64,000 nucleotides of DNA from Lachnospiraceae bacterium (lineage in GTDB: Bacteria; Bacillota; Clostridia; Lachnospirales; Lachnospiraceae). Positions 9,277 through 18,794 of this stretch are shown here, piece after piece. The notes under the pieces are model-generated. The model did no database searches. It was not told the DNA's origin and saw nothing but the letters and a program-made list of their open reading frames with translations. Numbering within the stretch: position 1 is the first letter of the stretch; each line of letters begins with the position of its first letter. The translations under genes and the position numbers were made by a program. The stretch is taken from contig JAAWAC010000041.1 of NCBI GenBank assembly GCA_022791975.1, positions 248,001 through 312,000 on the forward strand, in the 5' to 3' direction.

Positions 9277-10381
9277 ATCCTTTTGCTAATTGCCCCAAAA
9301 CTGCATGGTGAATGGAGTTTAGGGGAGCCTGCATGCAAACACCGCCGATTTTAAACGCCTCCATAGGCATACCGTAAACCACACAGCTGTCACGGTCCTG
9401 GCCGATGGTGTAGGCTCCAGCTCTTCGCATGCGCAGCATACCAGCTGCGCCGTCGGCACCCATACCAGTGAGAATCACACCAATGGCTCGGCTGCGAACA
9501 TTGACGGCAACGGAGTCAAAGAGAACATCCACAGAAGGACAGTGTCCACTGACCTTTTCCCCTTCCGAACAGCTTACAGCATAGCCGGCGCCCATACGGA
9601 CCACTCGCATTTGCAATCCTCCCGGGGCCAACAGTACCAGACCGGGCTGTATCTTATCCCCATGACGGGCTTCCCGCACCTCAAGCTTGCAGAGCCGGTT
9701 GAGACGCTCTGCATACATAGAGGTAAAACCGGCGGGCATGTGCTGGGTAATGACAATACCGGGCATCTTTGCCGGAAACTGGCGCACTACCTCCAAAATG
9801 GCCTCTGTCCCTCCGGTAGAGGCACCGATGGCAATAACATCCACACTGGGATGATGCCCCATTGGCATAGAAGAACGGCTGGTGGTAGCTCCGGAGGAAA
9901 CGCCACCTGTGGAGGCCGGAGAATGGACAGGCCCCATACCCTTAATACTCTGTACCGTAATAGGGGGCGATCCGGCCGCTGGAAGACGAGGCTTAGCATT
10001 CTTACCAATGGCAAGCTTTGATTTCAGAGTAGCGATAAAGGCCTCTCTGGCTCCATGCTCTGTGCCGGGTTTACGGACAAAGTCCACAGCGCCGGCGGCC
10101 AGGGCATCAAAAACCCGCACATTCAAAGAGGAAACCAGAATGACGGGAATGGGATGGGAGGGTAAAATCTCCCTTAAAAATTCCAGCCCAGACATTCCAG
10201 GCATCTCAATATCCAGAGTCATAATATCCGGCTTTAAAACTGGAAGTTTATTCTTGGCATCGAGAGCATTGACGGCAAAACCCACCACCTCAAATCGGGG
10301 GTCCTCACCGATACTCTTTACCAGCCAGCTCCGGAACACGATGGAGTCGTCTGTTACCATTACGCGAATTTTCTGTGGCAT
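9275..10381 (-). CDS. cheB: Protein-glutamate methylesterase/deamidase CheB
   Basis: Removes methyl groups from (and deamidates) chemoreceptor glutamates; activity rises when the receiver domain is phosphorylated by CheA. The 368-residue protein has a receiver domain (about 1-125) with acidic pair D11/D12 and phospho-acceptor D57, a linker rich in Ser/Gly, and a C-terminal methylesterase domain with the serine motif GASTGGTE, the histidine motif TQHMP and the aspartate motif GMGADG. ATG 10381 is preferred over GTG 10390 because AAGGTG lies 7 bases upstream of the ATG. It is the last gene of cheA-cheW-cheR-cheB. Confidence 0.96.
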   Translation of the reverse strand: MPQKIRVMVTDDSIVFRSWLVKSIGEDPRFEVVGFAVNALDAKNKLPVLKPDIMTLDIEMPGMSGLEFLREILPSHPIPVILVSSLNVRVFDALAAGAVDFVRKPGTEHGAREAFIATLKSKLAIGKNAKPRLPAAGSPPITVQSIKGMGPVHSPASTGGVSSGATTSRSSMPMGHHPSVDVIAIGASTGGTEAILEVVRQFPAKMPGIVITQHMPAGFTSMYAERLNRLCKLEVREARHGDKIQPGLVLLAPGGLQMRVVRMGAGYAVSCSEGEKVSGHCPSVDVLFDSVAVNVRSRAIGVILTGMGADGAAGMLRMRRAGAYTIGQDRDSCVVYGMPMEAFKIGGVCMQAPLNSIHHAVLGQLAKG

Positions 10382-10402
10382 ACGGGACACCTTCTTTCCT
10401 GA

Positions 10403-11221
10403 TTACTTAGCTGTCTTTCGGTATATGGCCGGCTGGACATACTCGTATGGACAGGTATTTTTGGTCAGACCCTCTGAGTGGCCGATAAACAAATGGCCAC
10501 CTGGAACCGTCGCATTGTAAAAACGGCGAACCAGAGCGTCTTTGGTGTCCTGGTCAAAATAAATCATTACATTGCGGCAGAAAATTAAATCAAATTTTTT
10601 CTTAAAGGTGATAGGCTCCATCAAATTGAAGGGCTTAAAAATAACATTCTTTTTCAGAGCTGGAGACACCGTGCACTTGCCGTTTCCTGTCTTCACAAAA
10701 TATTTTTGCTTCCAGGTGGCGGGCAGGGGCTCCATACTCTCCTCCGGGTATATGGCCCGAATAGCCTCATCCAGGATCTTATTGGAAATATCTGTAGCCA
10801 GAATCCGGGTATCCCACTGGGATGCCTGGGCACCGAAATACTCCAGCAAATACATGGAAATGGTGTAGGGCTCCTGTCCAGAGGAACAGCCAGCGCTCCA
10901 GATGGAGAGGGATTTATCCCTGGCATGTTTCTTGGCTAGATCTGGCAGCACAACATTTTGAAAATACTCAAAGTGCGCTTCCTCTCTGAGAAAATATGTA
11001 TAGTTGGTGGTAAGCTTATTCAGCATAGCCGTGACCATATCTGTATCCCGCCCAGATAGGATCTCATCCACATAGGAGGTGAAATCCCGAAAGCCCTGGG
11101 CAGCCAGAGTATGAGAAAGACGGCTGACGATCAGCTGTTTCTTCTTACTTAAATCAATTCCATAATGTTGTTTAATATAAATATAGAGGCGCTGAAAGTC
11201 CTGGTCTGTCAGTGTCAGCAT
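10403..11221 (-). CDS. cheR: Chemotaxis protein methyltransferase CheR
   Basis: Uses S-adenosylmethionine to methylate receptor glutamates, opposing CheB. The 272-residue protein has the all-helical N-terminal domain (about 1-75) and a Rossmann-type catalytic domain with IWSAGCSSGQEPYT (SAM site), ATDISN and the FCRNVMIYF motif near the end. The ATG overlaps the cheW stop codon by one base (TGATG), with GGGAG seven bases before it, which points to translational coupling. The in-frame TTG three bases upstream is less likely. Confidence 0.96.
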   Translation of the reverse strand: MLTLTDQDFQRLYIYIKQHYGIDLSKKKQLIVSRLSHTLAAQGFRDFTSYVDEILSGRDTDMVTAMLNKLTTNYTYFLREEAHFEYFQNVVLPDLAKKHARDKSLSIWSAGCSSGQEPYTISMYLLEYFGAQASQWDTRILATDISNKILDEAIRAIYPEESMEPLPATWKQKYFVKTGNGKCTVSPALKKNVIFKPFNLMEPITFKKKFDLIFCRNVMIYFDQDTKDALVRRFYNATVPGGHLFIGHSEGLTKNTCPYEYVQPAIYRKTAK

Positions 11222-11730
11222 CAAATCACTCCCATATCATTTTGTAATTGGTTTTGGGCAAGCGCCTGACAGTCCACGGACATAAAGACGCTTCCGTCAG
11301 CCATGGTAACCATTCCATCCAAAAGCTTTTGCTGTCGCTTCAGAGGAATGGGCTGCACATCCTTCAGATCAATGTCAATCACTTGACGCACGGAATCCAC
11401 AATAATGCCGATGGAAACGGAGTCAATATCCAGCACGATCACACAGGTTTCGCTGGTGTATTCCGTTTCGCATTTTCCCATGCGCATCTGGATGTCCACC
11501 ACTGGAAGGATCTGGCCTCTCAAATTAATAATTCCCTTAATATAAGACGGTACCAGAGGCAAGGTCGTGATGGAAGAGCTGACATTGTGAAGAATCTCAA
11601 TTACATGCTTAGTACTGATATACAGAATAAGGTTGCCGGATTCAAAGGTCAGACAGCGTTCTACTGTGGATAACTCCTCTTTTTCGGACATATCGAGGAT
11701 AGCCTCCTGCTGATTCATTTGTTCAGACAT
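11221..11730 (-). CDS. cheW: Chemotaxis coupling protein CheW
   Basis: Adaptor that links receptors to the CheA kinase. The 169-residue protein has an N-terminal extension of about 20 residues and a single CheW domain with characteristic LVPSYIKGIINLRGQILPVVD and VRQVIDID segments. The start is preceded by GGGAGGAACCAGAC. It sits 21 bases after cheA and overlaps cheR. CheV, encoded at 42210, is a second CheW-type adaptor. Confidence 0.96.
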   Translation of the reverse strand: MSEQMNQQEAILDMSEKEELSTVERCLTFESGNLILYISTKHVIEILHNVSSSITTLPLVPSYIKGIINLRGQILPVVDIQMRMGKCETEYTSETCVIVLDIDSVSIGIIVDSVRQVIDIDLKDVQPIPLKRQQKLLDGMVTMADGSVFMSVDCQALAQNQLQNDMGVI

Positions 11731-11751
11731 GTCTGGTTCCTCCCTTCTATA

Positions 11752-13836
11752 TTATACATTTTCCAAAGCGGCTACATGCAGGGACATAATATCCAGAATA
11801 ATGCTGATATTGCCGTCACCTAAGATGGTGCAACCACCGATGCCGTAATTTTTCAGTTCGTAGCAGTTCAAAAAGGCCGGGAAGGGCTTCACCACCACCT
11901 GTTGTTCACCGATAAGATCGTCTACGAACAGACAGAAGGAATGGTCGCTGGTCTCCACCCAGATAAGAATACCCTCCGCCAGATTTGTGATCTCCGTGGG
12001 AATTCCATAGAACTGGTGCAGCCGTACAATGGGATAAAAGCCACCGATGCGCTCCACCATCTCGTTGCCCTTCTCGTCATAGATAACCTCATCCTCCGCA
12101 ATCTTAAAGGACTGACGGATATTGGCAATGGGAATGGTGAAAATAGATCTACCCACAGTTACCTTCATACCATCCATAATGGATAGAGTCAGGGGAATCT
12201 TAATGGAAAAGGTGGTACCTTTTCCCTGGTCGCTGTTCAGGGAAACCACGCCGCCTACGCTTTCCACATTTTTCTTAACCACGTCCATACCCACACCACG
12301 GCCAGAAAACTCCGTGACAGTCTGGTTGGTAGAAAAGCCGGGGAGCATGATAAGTCCCAGAGCCTCTTTTTTGGAATATTCGCTTTCCGGCTTTACCAGG
12401 ATTCCCTTTTCCCGGGCCTTGGCCAGAATCGCATCGGGATTCATACCCTTTCCATCGTCAGCAATGGAGATAATAACTTCGTTGCTGGTGTGAGAAGCAG
12501 AGAGGACAATCTCGCCTTGGGGATTCTTTCCAGCGGCCACACGCTCTGCGGAGGTATCCTCGATACCGTGGTCCATGGAATTGCGAACCATATGCATAAT
12601 GGGGTCCTGGATGCTGTCCACGATGGTCTTGTCAACCTCCGTGTCCTCACCCACCAGGGTCAGGCGCACATCCTTGCCCAGCTTCTGCTTCATATCCCGA
12701 ACGATTCGATTCATCTTCTGGAATACACCGGAGATAGGAACCATTCGAAGAGACATGGCAAGATCTTGTAAGTCATCCGTCAGCTTGCGCAGCTGGCGAG
12801 CAGATTTCATAAAGTTGTCATAGCTGTCCCGGCTAAGCTGCCCCAGCTCCGGGGAAGAGGTAACCATGGATTCGGTGATAACAATCTCCCCCACAATATC
12901 CAACAGGTCGTTTAGCTTTACCAGATTCACGCTGATAAGATTCTGCTTCACCGGTGCGTTTACAGGAGCCTTCTGAGGACTGTCCTTCTGTGGAGGAGCC
13001 GCAGGCTGACTGGCCACTGGAGCCGCGGGGCCTTCGGATGTGACCTTTTGCGGCTCTGGCTCCGGCTGAGGAACCATCACCAACTCATAAGAGCGAATAT
13101 GCCCCTGAGATTTGAGAATATCCTCGGCTTTGGTAGCCATATCGCTGTCTGTAAAGGCCAGATAGAAGCCATCCTCCACGATAACAGCCGTGGTCTCAGA
13201 ATTGCTGTCCATATCCGCCGGATAATGACGGAACTCTACCTCGCACTCTCTCAGTGCGTTAACAATCATAAAAGCCCGCAGGTTTTCCATGCCGATCCCC
13301 TCATCCAGGAATACGCGCAGGAAGCAAACGGCATCCTTATCCTCCGGAAGATGATCGGCGGACATGCCACCTGAGGCTGCTGTAGAACTTTCAGTGCTTG
13401 CCGGCTCCGGTTCTTCCGTAGCTGCGCCACTGATTTTTTTCAGGAAATTATTAATCTCTGTGGCAAAAGCATCCATATCCGTGTCCAGAGGCACGCCGTT
13501 TTCCACTTTTTCTACCTGTCCACGGAGGCAATCCTCCGAACGGAACATAAGATTAAACAGCTCCTTTTTGTGTGCGGGGTCCAGAGAATCGATGCCCTTA
13601 TCGCGGATATAGAAGAACAAATCCTCTATATGGTGTGCGATGCTTGCCAGGGAACCGAACTCCATCATGGCAGAGGAGCCCTTGATCGTGTGCATGATGC
13701 GGAAAATCTCATTGACATCATCGGAAGAAAACTCTCCGATTTTCTCATCCTTCACCAGCATTTCATCAAGCTGGTCCAAAAGGGAATTTGTTTCAAAGAG
13801 ATAAGTGTCAAGCATACCTTCCATACCATTATCCAT
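11752..13836 (-). CDS. cheA: Chemotaxis histidine kinase CheA
   Basis: Receptor-controlled kinase that phosphorylates CheY, CheB and CheV. The 694-residue protein has an Hpt domain with phospho-accepting H49 in RIMHTIKGSS, a P2-like response-regulator docking domain (about 170-260), a Pro/Ala-rich linker, the dimerisation helices, an HATPase domain with HMVRNSMDHG, DDGKGM and GRGVGMDVV, and a C-terminal CheW-like domain. ATG 13836 is preferred over ATG 13878 because AAAGGTGG sits upstream of it. It is the first gene of the minus-strand che operon and has a sigma-28-type -10 element about 100 bases upstream. Confidence 0.96.
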   Translation of the reverse strand: MDNGMEGMLDTYLFETNSLLDQLDEMLVKDEKIGEFSSDDVNEIFRIMHTIKGSSAMMEFGSLASIAHHIEDLFFYIRDKGIDSLDPAHKKELFNLMFRSEDCLRGQVEKVENGVPLDTDMDAFATEINNFLKKISGAATEEPEPASTESSTAASGGMSADHLPEDKDAVCFLRVFLDEGIGMENLRAFMIVNALRECEVEFRHYPADMDSNSETTAVIVEDGFYLAFTDSDMATKAEDILKSQGHIRSYELVMVPQPEPEPQKVTSEGPAAPVASQPAAPPQKDSPQKAPVNAPVKQNLISVNLVKLNDLLDIVGEIVITESMVTSSPELGQLSRDSYDNFMKSARQLRKLTDDLQDLAMSLRMVPISGVFQKMNRIVRDMKQKLGKDVRLTLVGEDTEVDKTIVDSIQDPIMHMVRNSMDHGIEDTSAERVAAGKNPQGEIVLSASHTSNEVIISIADDGKGMNPDAILAKAREKGILVKPESEYSKKEALGLIMLPGFSTNQTVTEFSGRGVGMDVVKKNVESVGGVVSLNSDQGKGTTFSIKIPLTLSIMDGMKVTVGRSIFTIPIANIRQSFKIAEDEVIYDEKGNEMVERIGGFYPIVRLHQFYGIPTEITNLAEGILIWVETSDHSFCLFVDDLIGEQQVVVKPFPAFLNCYELKNYGIGGCTILGDGNISIILDIMSLHVAALENV

Positions 13837-13936
13837 TATAAACACCACCTTTTGATATAGTTTCTGAACGTACTGCATAAAATGAAAAAGGGCCCGCCTC
13901 CCAGAAGAACCTATGGCAGACCATAATACATTGTAA

Positions 13937-13949
13937 TATATATCGGCAT
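13937..13949 (-). promoter_or_regulatory. Sigma-28-type promoter -10 region for cheA-cheW-cheR-cheB
   Basis: On the minus strand this reads ATGCCGATATATA, containing GCCGATAT, the flagellar sigma -10 consensus. It is identical over 13 bases to the element before the gene at 6197. The -35 position 15 bases upstream reads TATC, a poor match to TAAA, so strength is uncertain. The 344-base gap 13837-14180 otherwise holds only the receptor gene's leader; the part near cheA has a GC-rich stretch but no gene. Confidence 0.6.
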
Positions 13950-14070
13950 AAAAATAGAATAGATAAGAGTGAGGTGTAATTTTTTTAAAATTTAAATACC
14001 TTTTTTTCCCATTCTGTCCAAAGTCTTAGATTTGTGTCGGATAGATGTTGAAAAAAAATTTTAGATGTGT

Positions 14071-14096
14071 TATAAAAAAGAAAAACACGTCGAAAT
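14071..14096 (+). promoter_or_regulatory. Weak sigma-28-like promoter candidate for the first receptor gene
   Basis: TATA at 14071-14074, 15 bases, then TCGAAAT at 14090-14096, matching TAAA-N15-CCGATAT at 8 of 11 positions. It is about 85 bases before the receptor start. Reported only as a candidate. Confidence 0.3.
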
Positions 14097-14180
14097 AGAT
14101 AAAGAGGTGTAAGGCTTTCATACAGGCAGGTATCATCGAAATGGGCCGTAAAAGCCGAGATTAAGGAGGGGCAATTCAAA

Positions 14181-15977
14181 ATGAAGAATCTGAAAATCAC
14201 ACAAAAATTCTTGGTGGCCTTTGGCTCCATACTGGCACTGTTTTTGATAGCAGTGGTTTCCACCTGTATGGGGATCGGCATTTCAAAATCAGGCTACCAG
14301 AAGATGTACACCGAAGATATTCGGGTACTTACCACGGTCTACGACCTGGAGATGAAACAAAAAGACGCACTGAATGAGCTGATGCTGGCGGTGACTACCA
14401 CAGATCAGCAGGATACCACAGAGAGAATTGCAAAGGTTGATGTGACTTTGAGTGAGGTGCAGACTAGTCTGGACTGGCTGTATCAGAACTATGAGGGGGA
14501 TATGACTCTGTTTCGGGAGTATGATTCCCAGCGGCAGTCCAATAAGGCCCTGCGGGAGCAGATTATAGCGTATGCCAAGGAGTCTACAGAGGCAGGTAAT
14601 GCCCAGGCCCAAGCCCTTCTTCTGGAAGAATATGAGCCTGCGGTAAATGCTTATATGGATGTTCTTGACAGAGCTTTTGCCCAGGTGTCCGACGAGTGTG
14701 CCACTGCATATGAGGATCAGATGCTGAAGCTAACCGCGCTGCTGGCTATTGGGGTCATAATTGCAGCTGTTGCATTTCTGATTACTGTGGTGATTGCCCT
14801 GAGCCTGAGTAAGAATATTGCTATTCCGGTGAAGCTTATCGAAGGTACCATGAAAGAAGTTGTCAAAGGAAATCTGTCTGTCAGCGTAGATTATGCAGCG
14901 TCAGATGAATTTGGTTCCATGGCTCAAAGTATGAGCAATCTGACTGACAGCATTAGCACCATCGTAAAGGATATCGAGAGGGTTCTGTGTGCTATGGCAG
15001 ATGGAGACTTTACGGTGCATTCCTCTGCAGCAGAGCTTTACATAGGAGACTATAAGAAAATTTTCCACTCCATGAAGATGATTAAGGACAACTTCAACGA
15101 TACCTTGAGCACCCTGAACCGCTCTGCCAACCAGGTGTCTTCTGGTTCCGATCAGGTATCCTCCGGAGCACAGGCCCTGTCTCAGGGAGCTACCGAGCAG
15201 GCATCTTCTGTGGAGGAGCTGGCTGCTTCCATTAATGAGATTTCCAATCACATTAACAAGAATTCCCAGAATGCTCTGGAAGCCAGCGACAAGTCCTCTC
15301 AGGTGGGTATGAAGGCAGGCGAGAGCAACGACAGAATGCAGGATATGCTGAAGGCCATGGCAGATATCAATGCTTCCTCCGGCGAGATTGGAAAGATTAT
15401 TAAAACCATTGAAGATATTGCCTTCCAGACCAATATCCTGGCTCTGAATGCAGCGGTAGAGGCGGCAAGAGCGGGAGCAGCCGGCAAGGGATTTGCTGTT
15501 GTGGCTGATGAGGTTCGCAATCTGGCCAGTAAGTCCGCAGAGGCCTCCAAGAATACAGCGGCATTGATTGAGAACTCTCTTCAGGCTGTGGAAAATGGAA
15601 AGAAAATTGCTGATGAGACGGCACAATCCCTGGAGGTTGTGATTACGGACATTGAGGATGCAAGCAAGATGATGGGATCCATTGCCAAGGCATCCAAGGA
15701 TCAGGCGGAGGCTATCTCTCAGATTACCGTTGGTATTGACCAGATTTCTAGCGTGGTACAGACCAACTCGGCTACGGCGGAGGAGAGCGCAGCGGCCAGC
15801 GAGGAGTTGTCTGGTCAGGCACAGATTTTAAGAGAGTTGGTAAGAAAATTCCGGTTGGAAGGAGATGGCGGTATGCCTGAGCCTGTATCTTATCAGCCCT
15901 CCTCGTACAGCAGCGGGGACGAATATGATATGGATATGATGCAGAACGTTTCCTATGGTGGCGACGACAAGTATTAA
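14181..15977 (+). CDS. Methyl-accepting chemotaxis protein with four-helix-bundle-type sensor
   Basis: Transmembrane chemoreceptor that controls CheA. The 598-residue protein has TM1 at about 12-35, a roughly 150-residue all-helical outer domain of the 4HB_MCP type, TM2 at about 187-210, a HAMP region (about 210-265), and a long cytoplasmic signalling coiled coil whose hairpin tip carries the highly conserved [20 protein letters not shown] segment near 408. It ends in a Tyr/Ser/Gly-rich tail without an NWETF-type CheR tether. The ligand cannot be told from the sequence. The start has AGGAGGGGCAATTCAAA upstream. A second receptor gene follows after 17 bases. Confidence 0.95.
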   Translation: MKNLKITQKFLVAFGSILALFLIAVVSTCMGIGISKSGYQKMYTEDIRVLTTVYDLEMKQKDALNELMLAVTTTDQQDTTERIAKVDVTLSEVQTSLDWLYQNYEGDMTLFREYDSQRQSNKALREQIIAYAKESTEAGNAQAQALLLEEYEPAVNAYMDVLDRAFAQVSDECATAYEDQMLKLTALLAIGVIIAAVAFLITVVIALSLSKNIAIPVKLIEGTMKEVVKGNLSVSVDYAASDEFGSMAQSMSNLTDSISTIVKDIERVLCAMADGDFTVHSSAAELYIGDYKKIFHSMKMIKDNFNDTLSTLNRSANQVSSGSDQVSSGAQALSQGATEQASSVEELAASINEISNHINKNSQNALEASDKSSQVGMKAGESNDRMQDMLKAMADINASSGEIGKIIKTIEDIAFQTNILALNAAVEAARAGAAGKGFAVVADEVRNLASKSAEASKNTAALIENSLQAVENGKKIADETAQSLEVVITDIEDASKMMGSIAKASKDQAEAISQITVGIDQISSVVQTNSATAEESAAASEELSGQAQILRELVRKFRLEGDGGMPEPVSYQPSSYSSGDEYDMDMMQNVSYGGDDKY

Positions 15978-15994
15978 TGACATAAGGAGCAGAT

Positions 15995-17644
15995 ATGAAA
16001 CATACAATCAAACAGGAAATTTTAGTACGTATGTTGCTGATGTTTGTGGTAGTAATCGTCATTGGTGTGATTACCATCGTCAGCATGGGTAAGATTAGAG
16101 ACTATAGCAATGCACAGAAGAAGTCTGTAGACATTCAGGCCTTGGTACTGACAGCGGAAAAAGCGCATTATGGCTGGGTGGAGAATTTAAGCTCCTCCAT
16201 TTCCATGGGGACAGAGTTTACTGGCAGCAAGGATTACAAGAGCTGTGTGCTGGGAAAATGGTTTTACAGTTCTGATTTATCCGGGGTTGACAGCGAGATC
16301 TTGAAGCTGATAGAAGAGATGAAGCCTATCCATCAGGCGATCCATGAGTCAGCGCAGACAGTATTGGATCTCAACGAAACCAGTCCAGAGCAGGCTAAGG
16401 AAACGTACCTGAATAGTACCAAAGCTAATGTGGATAAGCTGGTAGGCCTTCTGGATCAGGTACAGACGATTGCAGATGGAAATGTGACAGATATTCAGTC
16501 ACGTCTCCATAGAGCGGTTCTGGTGACAGAAGTGTTTACGGTGATAACAATCGTAGTGATTCTGTTTGTAAATGTGCTTCTCTTCCTCTTTGTGGTGAAG
16601 AAGGTGCTGGCTCCTATTGCCACCATCAAGGAGTCCAGTATGGAGCTTTCGGAGGGAAGGCTTGACTTCCAGATTGATGTGAAGGGGGATAACGAGCTGG
16701 GCCAGCTGGCCGGCAGCCTGAATACGGCTGTAAAGATTTTGCAGACCTATATCCGGGATATCAGCAGTGTGCTGGATGATATGGCAGATGGAAATATGGC
16801 CAGAAAGAGCGATATTACCTATATTGGTGAGTTTGTACAGATTCAGACAGCCATCAGTACTATCAGCGATAAGCTTTGCCAAACCCTGGAGCAGATCAAC
16901 ACGGCAGCCAACCAGGTAGATTCTGGAGCTAACCAGGTATCTGTGGGAGCTCAGAGTCTGGCGCAGGGCGCTACGGAGCAGGCTTCTGAGGTAGATAACC
17001 TGCTACAGATGGTGGAGCGGGTGACAGAGCAGATCAACAACAATGCCAAGAACGCAGCAGCTACTACAAGCGAAGCGGATCTGGTGGGAGAAAGCATTAC
17101 CGTTTGCAACGGCCAGATGCAGGAGATGAGCGAGGCCATGGGCCAAATCAGTGCTTGTTCTGGAGAGATTCAGCATATTATCAAGACCATTGAGGATATT
17201 GCTTTCCAGACCAATATTTTGGCTCTGAATGCGGCCGTAGAGGCAGCACGGGCCGGAAGTGCAGGCAAGGGCTTTGCTGTTGTGGCCGATGAGGTTCGCA
17301 ACCTGGCGGCCAAGAGTGCAGAGGCAGCCAAGAATACCACAGAACTTATCGAGAAAACCCTCCGGGTGGTGGAGAATGGCTCTTTGCTTACCGACAAGAC
17401 CCAGGAATCCTTGCATTCTGTTGTGGAAGGAGCAGAGAATGTAACGGCCCGTATTAAGGATATTTCTCAGGCATCCCTGGAGCAGGAGCGTGCCATTAAC
17501 ACCATTAAGGATAGCATTTATCAGATTTCCACAGTGGTGCAGGCAAACTCTGCCACATCTGAGGAGAGCGCGGCGGCCAGCGAGGAGTTGGCAAGTCAGG
17601 CCCAGATTTTAAAGGGATTGATTGGAAGCTTCCGGCTTAGATAA
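15995..17644 (+). CDS. Methyl-accepting chemotaxis protein with CZB-like zinc-binding outer domain
   Basis: A 549-residue chemoreceptor. TM1 is at about 13-31 and TM2 at about 174-200. The segment between them shows the pattern of the chemoreceptor zinc-binding (CZB) domain: H58-x-x-W61, C84-x-LGKW (86-89), and H113-x-x-x-H117, i.e. three His and one Cys. HAMP follows (about 200-255), then the signalling domain with the standard conserved tip and a short end (GSFRLR). CZB domains are known mainly as cytoplasmic C-terminal domains, so an outer placement is unusual. Zinc, hypochlorous acid or redox sensing would be a guess from the family. It probably shares a transcript with the receptor gene upstream; a terminator follows. 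Confidence 0.93.
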   Translation: MKHTIKQEILVRMLLMFVVVIVIGVITIVSMGKIRDYSNAQKKSVDIQALVLTAEKAHYGWVENLSSSISMGTEFTGSKDYKSCVLGKWFYSSDLSGVDSEILKLIEEMKPIHQAIHESAQTVLDLNETSPEQAKETYLNSTKANVDKLVGLLDQVQTIADGNVTDIQSRLHRAVLVTEVFTVITIVVILFVNVLLFLFVVKKVLAPIATIKESSMELSEGRLDFQIDVKGDNELGQLAGSLNTAVKILQTYIRDISSVLDDMADGNMARKSDITYIGEFVQIQTAISTISDKLCQTLEQINTAANQVDSGANQVSVGAQSLAQGATEQASEVDNLLQMVERVTEQINNNAKNAAATTSEADLVGESITVCNGQMQEMSEAMGQISACSGEIQHIIKTIEDIAFQTNILALNAAVEAARAGSAGKGFAVVADEVRNLAAKSAEAAKNTTELIEKTLRVVENGSLLTDKTQESLHSVVEGAENVTARIKDISQASLEQERAINTIKDSIYQISTVVQANSATSEESAAASEELASQAQILKGLIGSFRLR

Positions 17645-17698
17645 GATTGCTACTCCTATCGTACAGAAGAAAATCTAGGAAAGAAAGACATAAAAGAC

Positions 17699-17731
17699 AA
17701 AATCCCGCGGGATACAGCCTGCGGGATTTTG
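17699..17731 (+). terminator. Terminator of the receptor gene pair
   Basis: AAAATCCCGC at 17699-17708 pairs with GCGGGATTTT at 17721-17730. The A-rich 5' side and T-rich 3' side are typical of an intrinsic terminator. It separates the receptor genes from the fla/che cluster. Confidence 0.85.
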
Positions 17732-17804
17732 CTGTCCACATTGTGCAAAAAAGAAAACTTTGGTAAGGTTTTGGCAGGATGTAGAAGCGATGGAAAAGGC
17801 TGGC

Positions 17805-17812
17805 GGGGGGGG
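17805..17812 (+). repeat. Eight-G homopolymer tract upstream of the fla/che promoter
   Basis: Eight consecutive G residues between the receptor terminator and the flgB promoter, 66 bases before the -35 box. Such tracts can change length by slippage. The rest of the 313-base gap (17645-17957) holds a terminator, A-rich sequence and the promoter, and no gene. Confidence 0.9.
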
Positions 17813-17878
17813 TAGTGCGCAAATTGTTAAAAAAGTGTGAAAAAGGTCAAAAAAATGTTGGAAATCCAGTACAGTCCC

Positions 17879-17907
17879 TTGATTTTGTTGCGTCAGAGTG
17901 GTAAGAT
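17879..17907 (+). promoter_or_regulatory. Sigma-A promoter of the long fla/che cluster
   Basis: TTGATT at 17879-17884, a 17-base spacer and TAAGAT at 17902-17907, 50 bases before flgB. This is a vegetative-type promoter, as in the fla/che operon of B. subtilis, and would make early and middle flagellar genes including fliA independent of sigma-28. Confidence 0.72.
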
Positions 17908-17957
17908 GGATAATAATTAGGCTATTCAGCGAAAGCAAAATAATTGGAGGAAGAGAT

Positions 17958-18350
17958 ATGTCAGGAATTTACGGGAATGGTGTTGCGCTGACAGAGAGAG
18001 TGTTGGATTTTCTCTGGGGCCGGCAGCAGATAACACTTAATAATATTGCAAATGATGACACACCAGGGTTTAAGTCTCAGTATGTAACTTTTGAGGATGA
18101 GCTGGCAGCTCGGCTCTCCGAGGCCAGTGCCCGCAGCTTTGCGCCAAGGCAGGCTGTGTCAGAGGCCATTGACAATACGGATGTAAGATTACATACAACT
18201 CGTTCCGAGACCACACGTCTGGATGGAAACAATGTGGATATGGATCAGGAGCAGGTAGAACTGGTGCGAACAGCTTACGAGTACCAATATATGCTTAGCT
18301 CTATCAACAGCGATATTAGCCGCCTGAAGAATGCGGCCCGTACCTTCTAG
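17958..18350 (+). CDS. flgB: Flagellar basal-body rod protein FlgB
   Basis: Proximal rod subunit, exported through the flagellar gate. The 130-residue protein has the N-terminal rod motif LNNIANDDTPGFKSQ and the C-terminal helix with NVDMDQEQVELVRTAYEYQYMLS. The ATG at 17958 follows TTGGAGGAAGAGAT; an in-frame GTG 60 bases upstream is not supported. First gene of the cluster. The usual next gene, flgC, is missing here and is found at 31329. Confidence 0.95.
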   Translation: MSGIYGNGVALTERVLDFLWGRQQITLNNIANDDTPGFKSQYVTFEDELAARLSEASARSFAPRQAVSEAIDNTDVRLHTTRSETTRLDGNNVDMDQEQVELVRTAYEYQYMLSSINSDISRLKNAARTF

Positions 18351-18401
18351 CAATTTTAGTCTGACAGGATAAATCATAGAGGAAATGAAAAGGGGATAGC
18401 T

Positions 18402-18728
18402 ATGGAATCAGGATTCATTACACCCATGAGTATATGGGGTGACATTGGTAATATTGGCGGACTGGGCGGAGTAGACGCCCAGGAGAGAACCCGCACAGGG
18501 GGACAGGCATCGCTTTTTGCAGATATATTTCGGAATGCAGTAAATCAGGTAAAGGAAACCGATGAGGATGCGCAGACAAAAAAGTATCTTTTGTCTACGG
18601 GACAGCTGGATGACGCACACTCGCTGCCCATCGCAGAGGCAAAAGCAGAGCTGGCTCTGGATGTGTTGATCACTCTGCGAAATAAAACTCTGGAAGCATA
18701 CAATGAGCTTATCAAGATCAATGTTTAG
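18402..18728 (+). CDS. fliE: Flagellar hook-basal body complex protein FliE
   Basis: Joins the MS ring to the rod. The 108-residue protein has the typical long N-terminal segment with FADIFRNAVNQV and the conserved C-terminal LALDVLITLRNKTLEAYNEL helix. It follows flgB by 51 bases without flgC between them. Confidence 0.94.
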   Translation: MESGFITPMSIWGDIGNIGGLGGVDAQERTRTGGQASLFADIFRNAVNQVKETDEDAQTKKYLLSTGQLDDAHSLPIAEAKAELALDVLITLRNKTLEAYNELIKINV

Positions 18729-18740
18729 TTACTGGAGAAC

Positions 18741-18773
18741 TGGCTGGGTCCCTAAGGAGGGGGCCCAGGGCCA
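18741..18773 (+). repeat. GC-rich hairpin in the fliE-fliF gap
   Basis: TGGCTGGGTCC (18741-18751) pairs with GGGCCCAGGGCCA (18761-18773), with a two-base bulge. The 9-base loop CTAAGGAGG contains a Shine-Dalgarno-like sequence. No T-run follows. It could affect fliF translation or stabilise an RNA end. Confidence 0.5.
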
Positions 18774-18794
18774 GAGGGGAATAATGGCAGAAGG

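Noticed and set aside
17645-17957. Cyclic di-GMP (GEMM) riboswitch before the fla/che cluster, as in some clostridia
   Set aside because: I looked for the conserved GEMM core and tetraloop receptor and did not see them.
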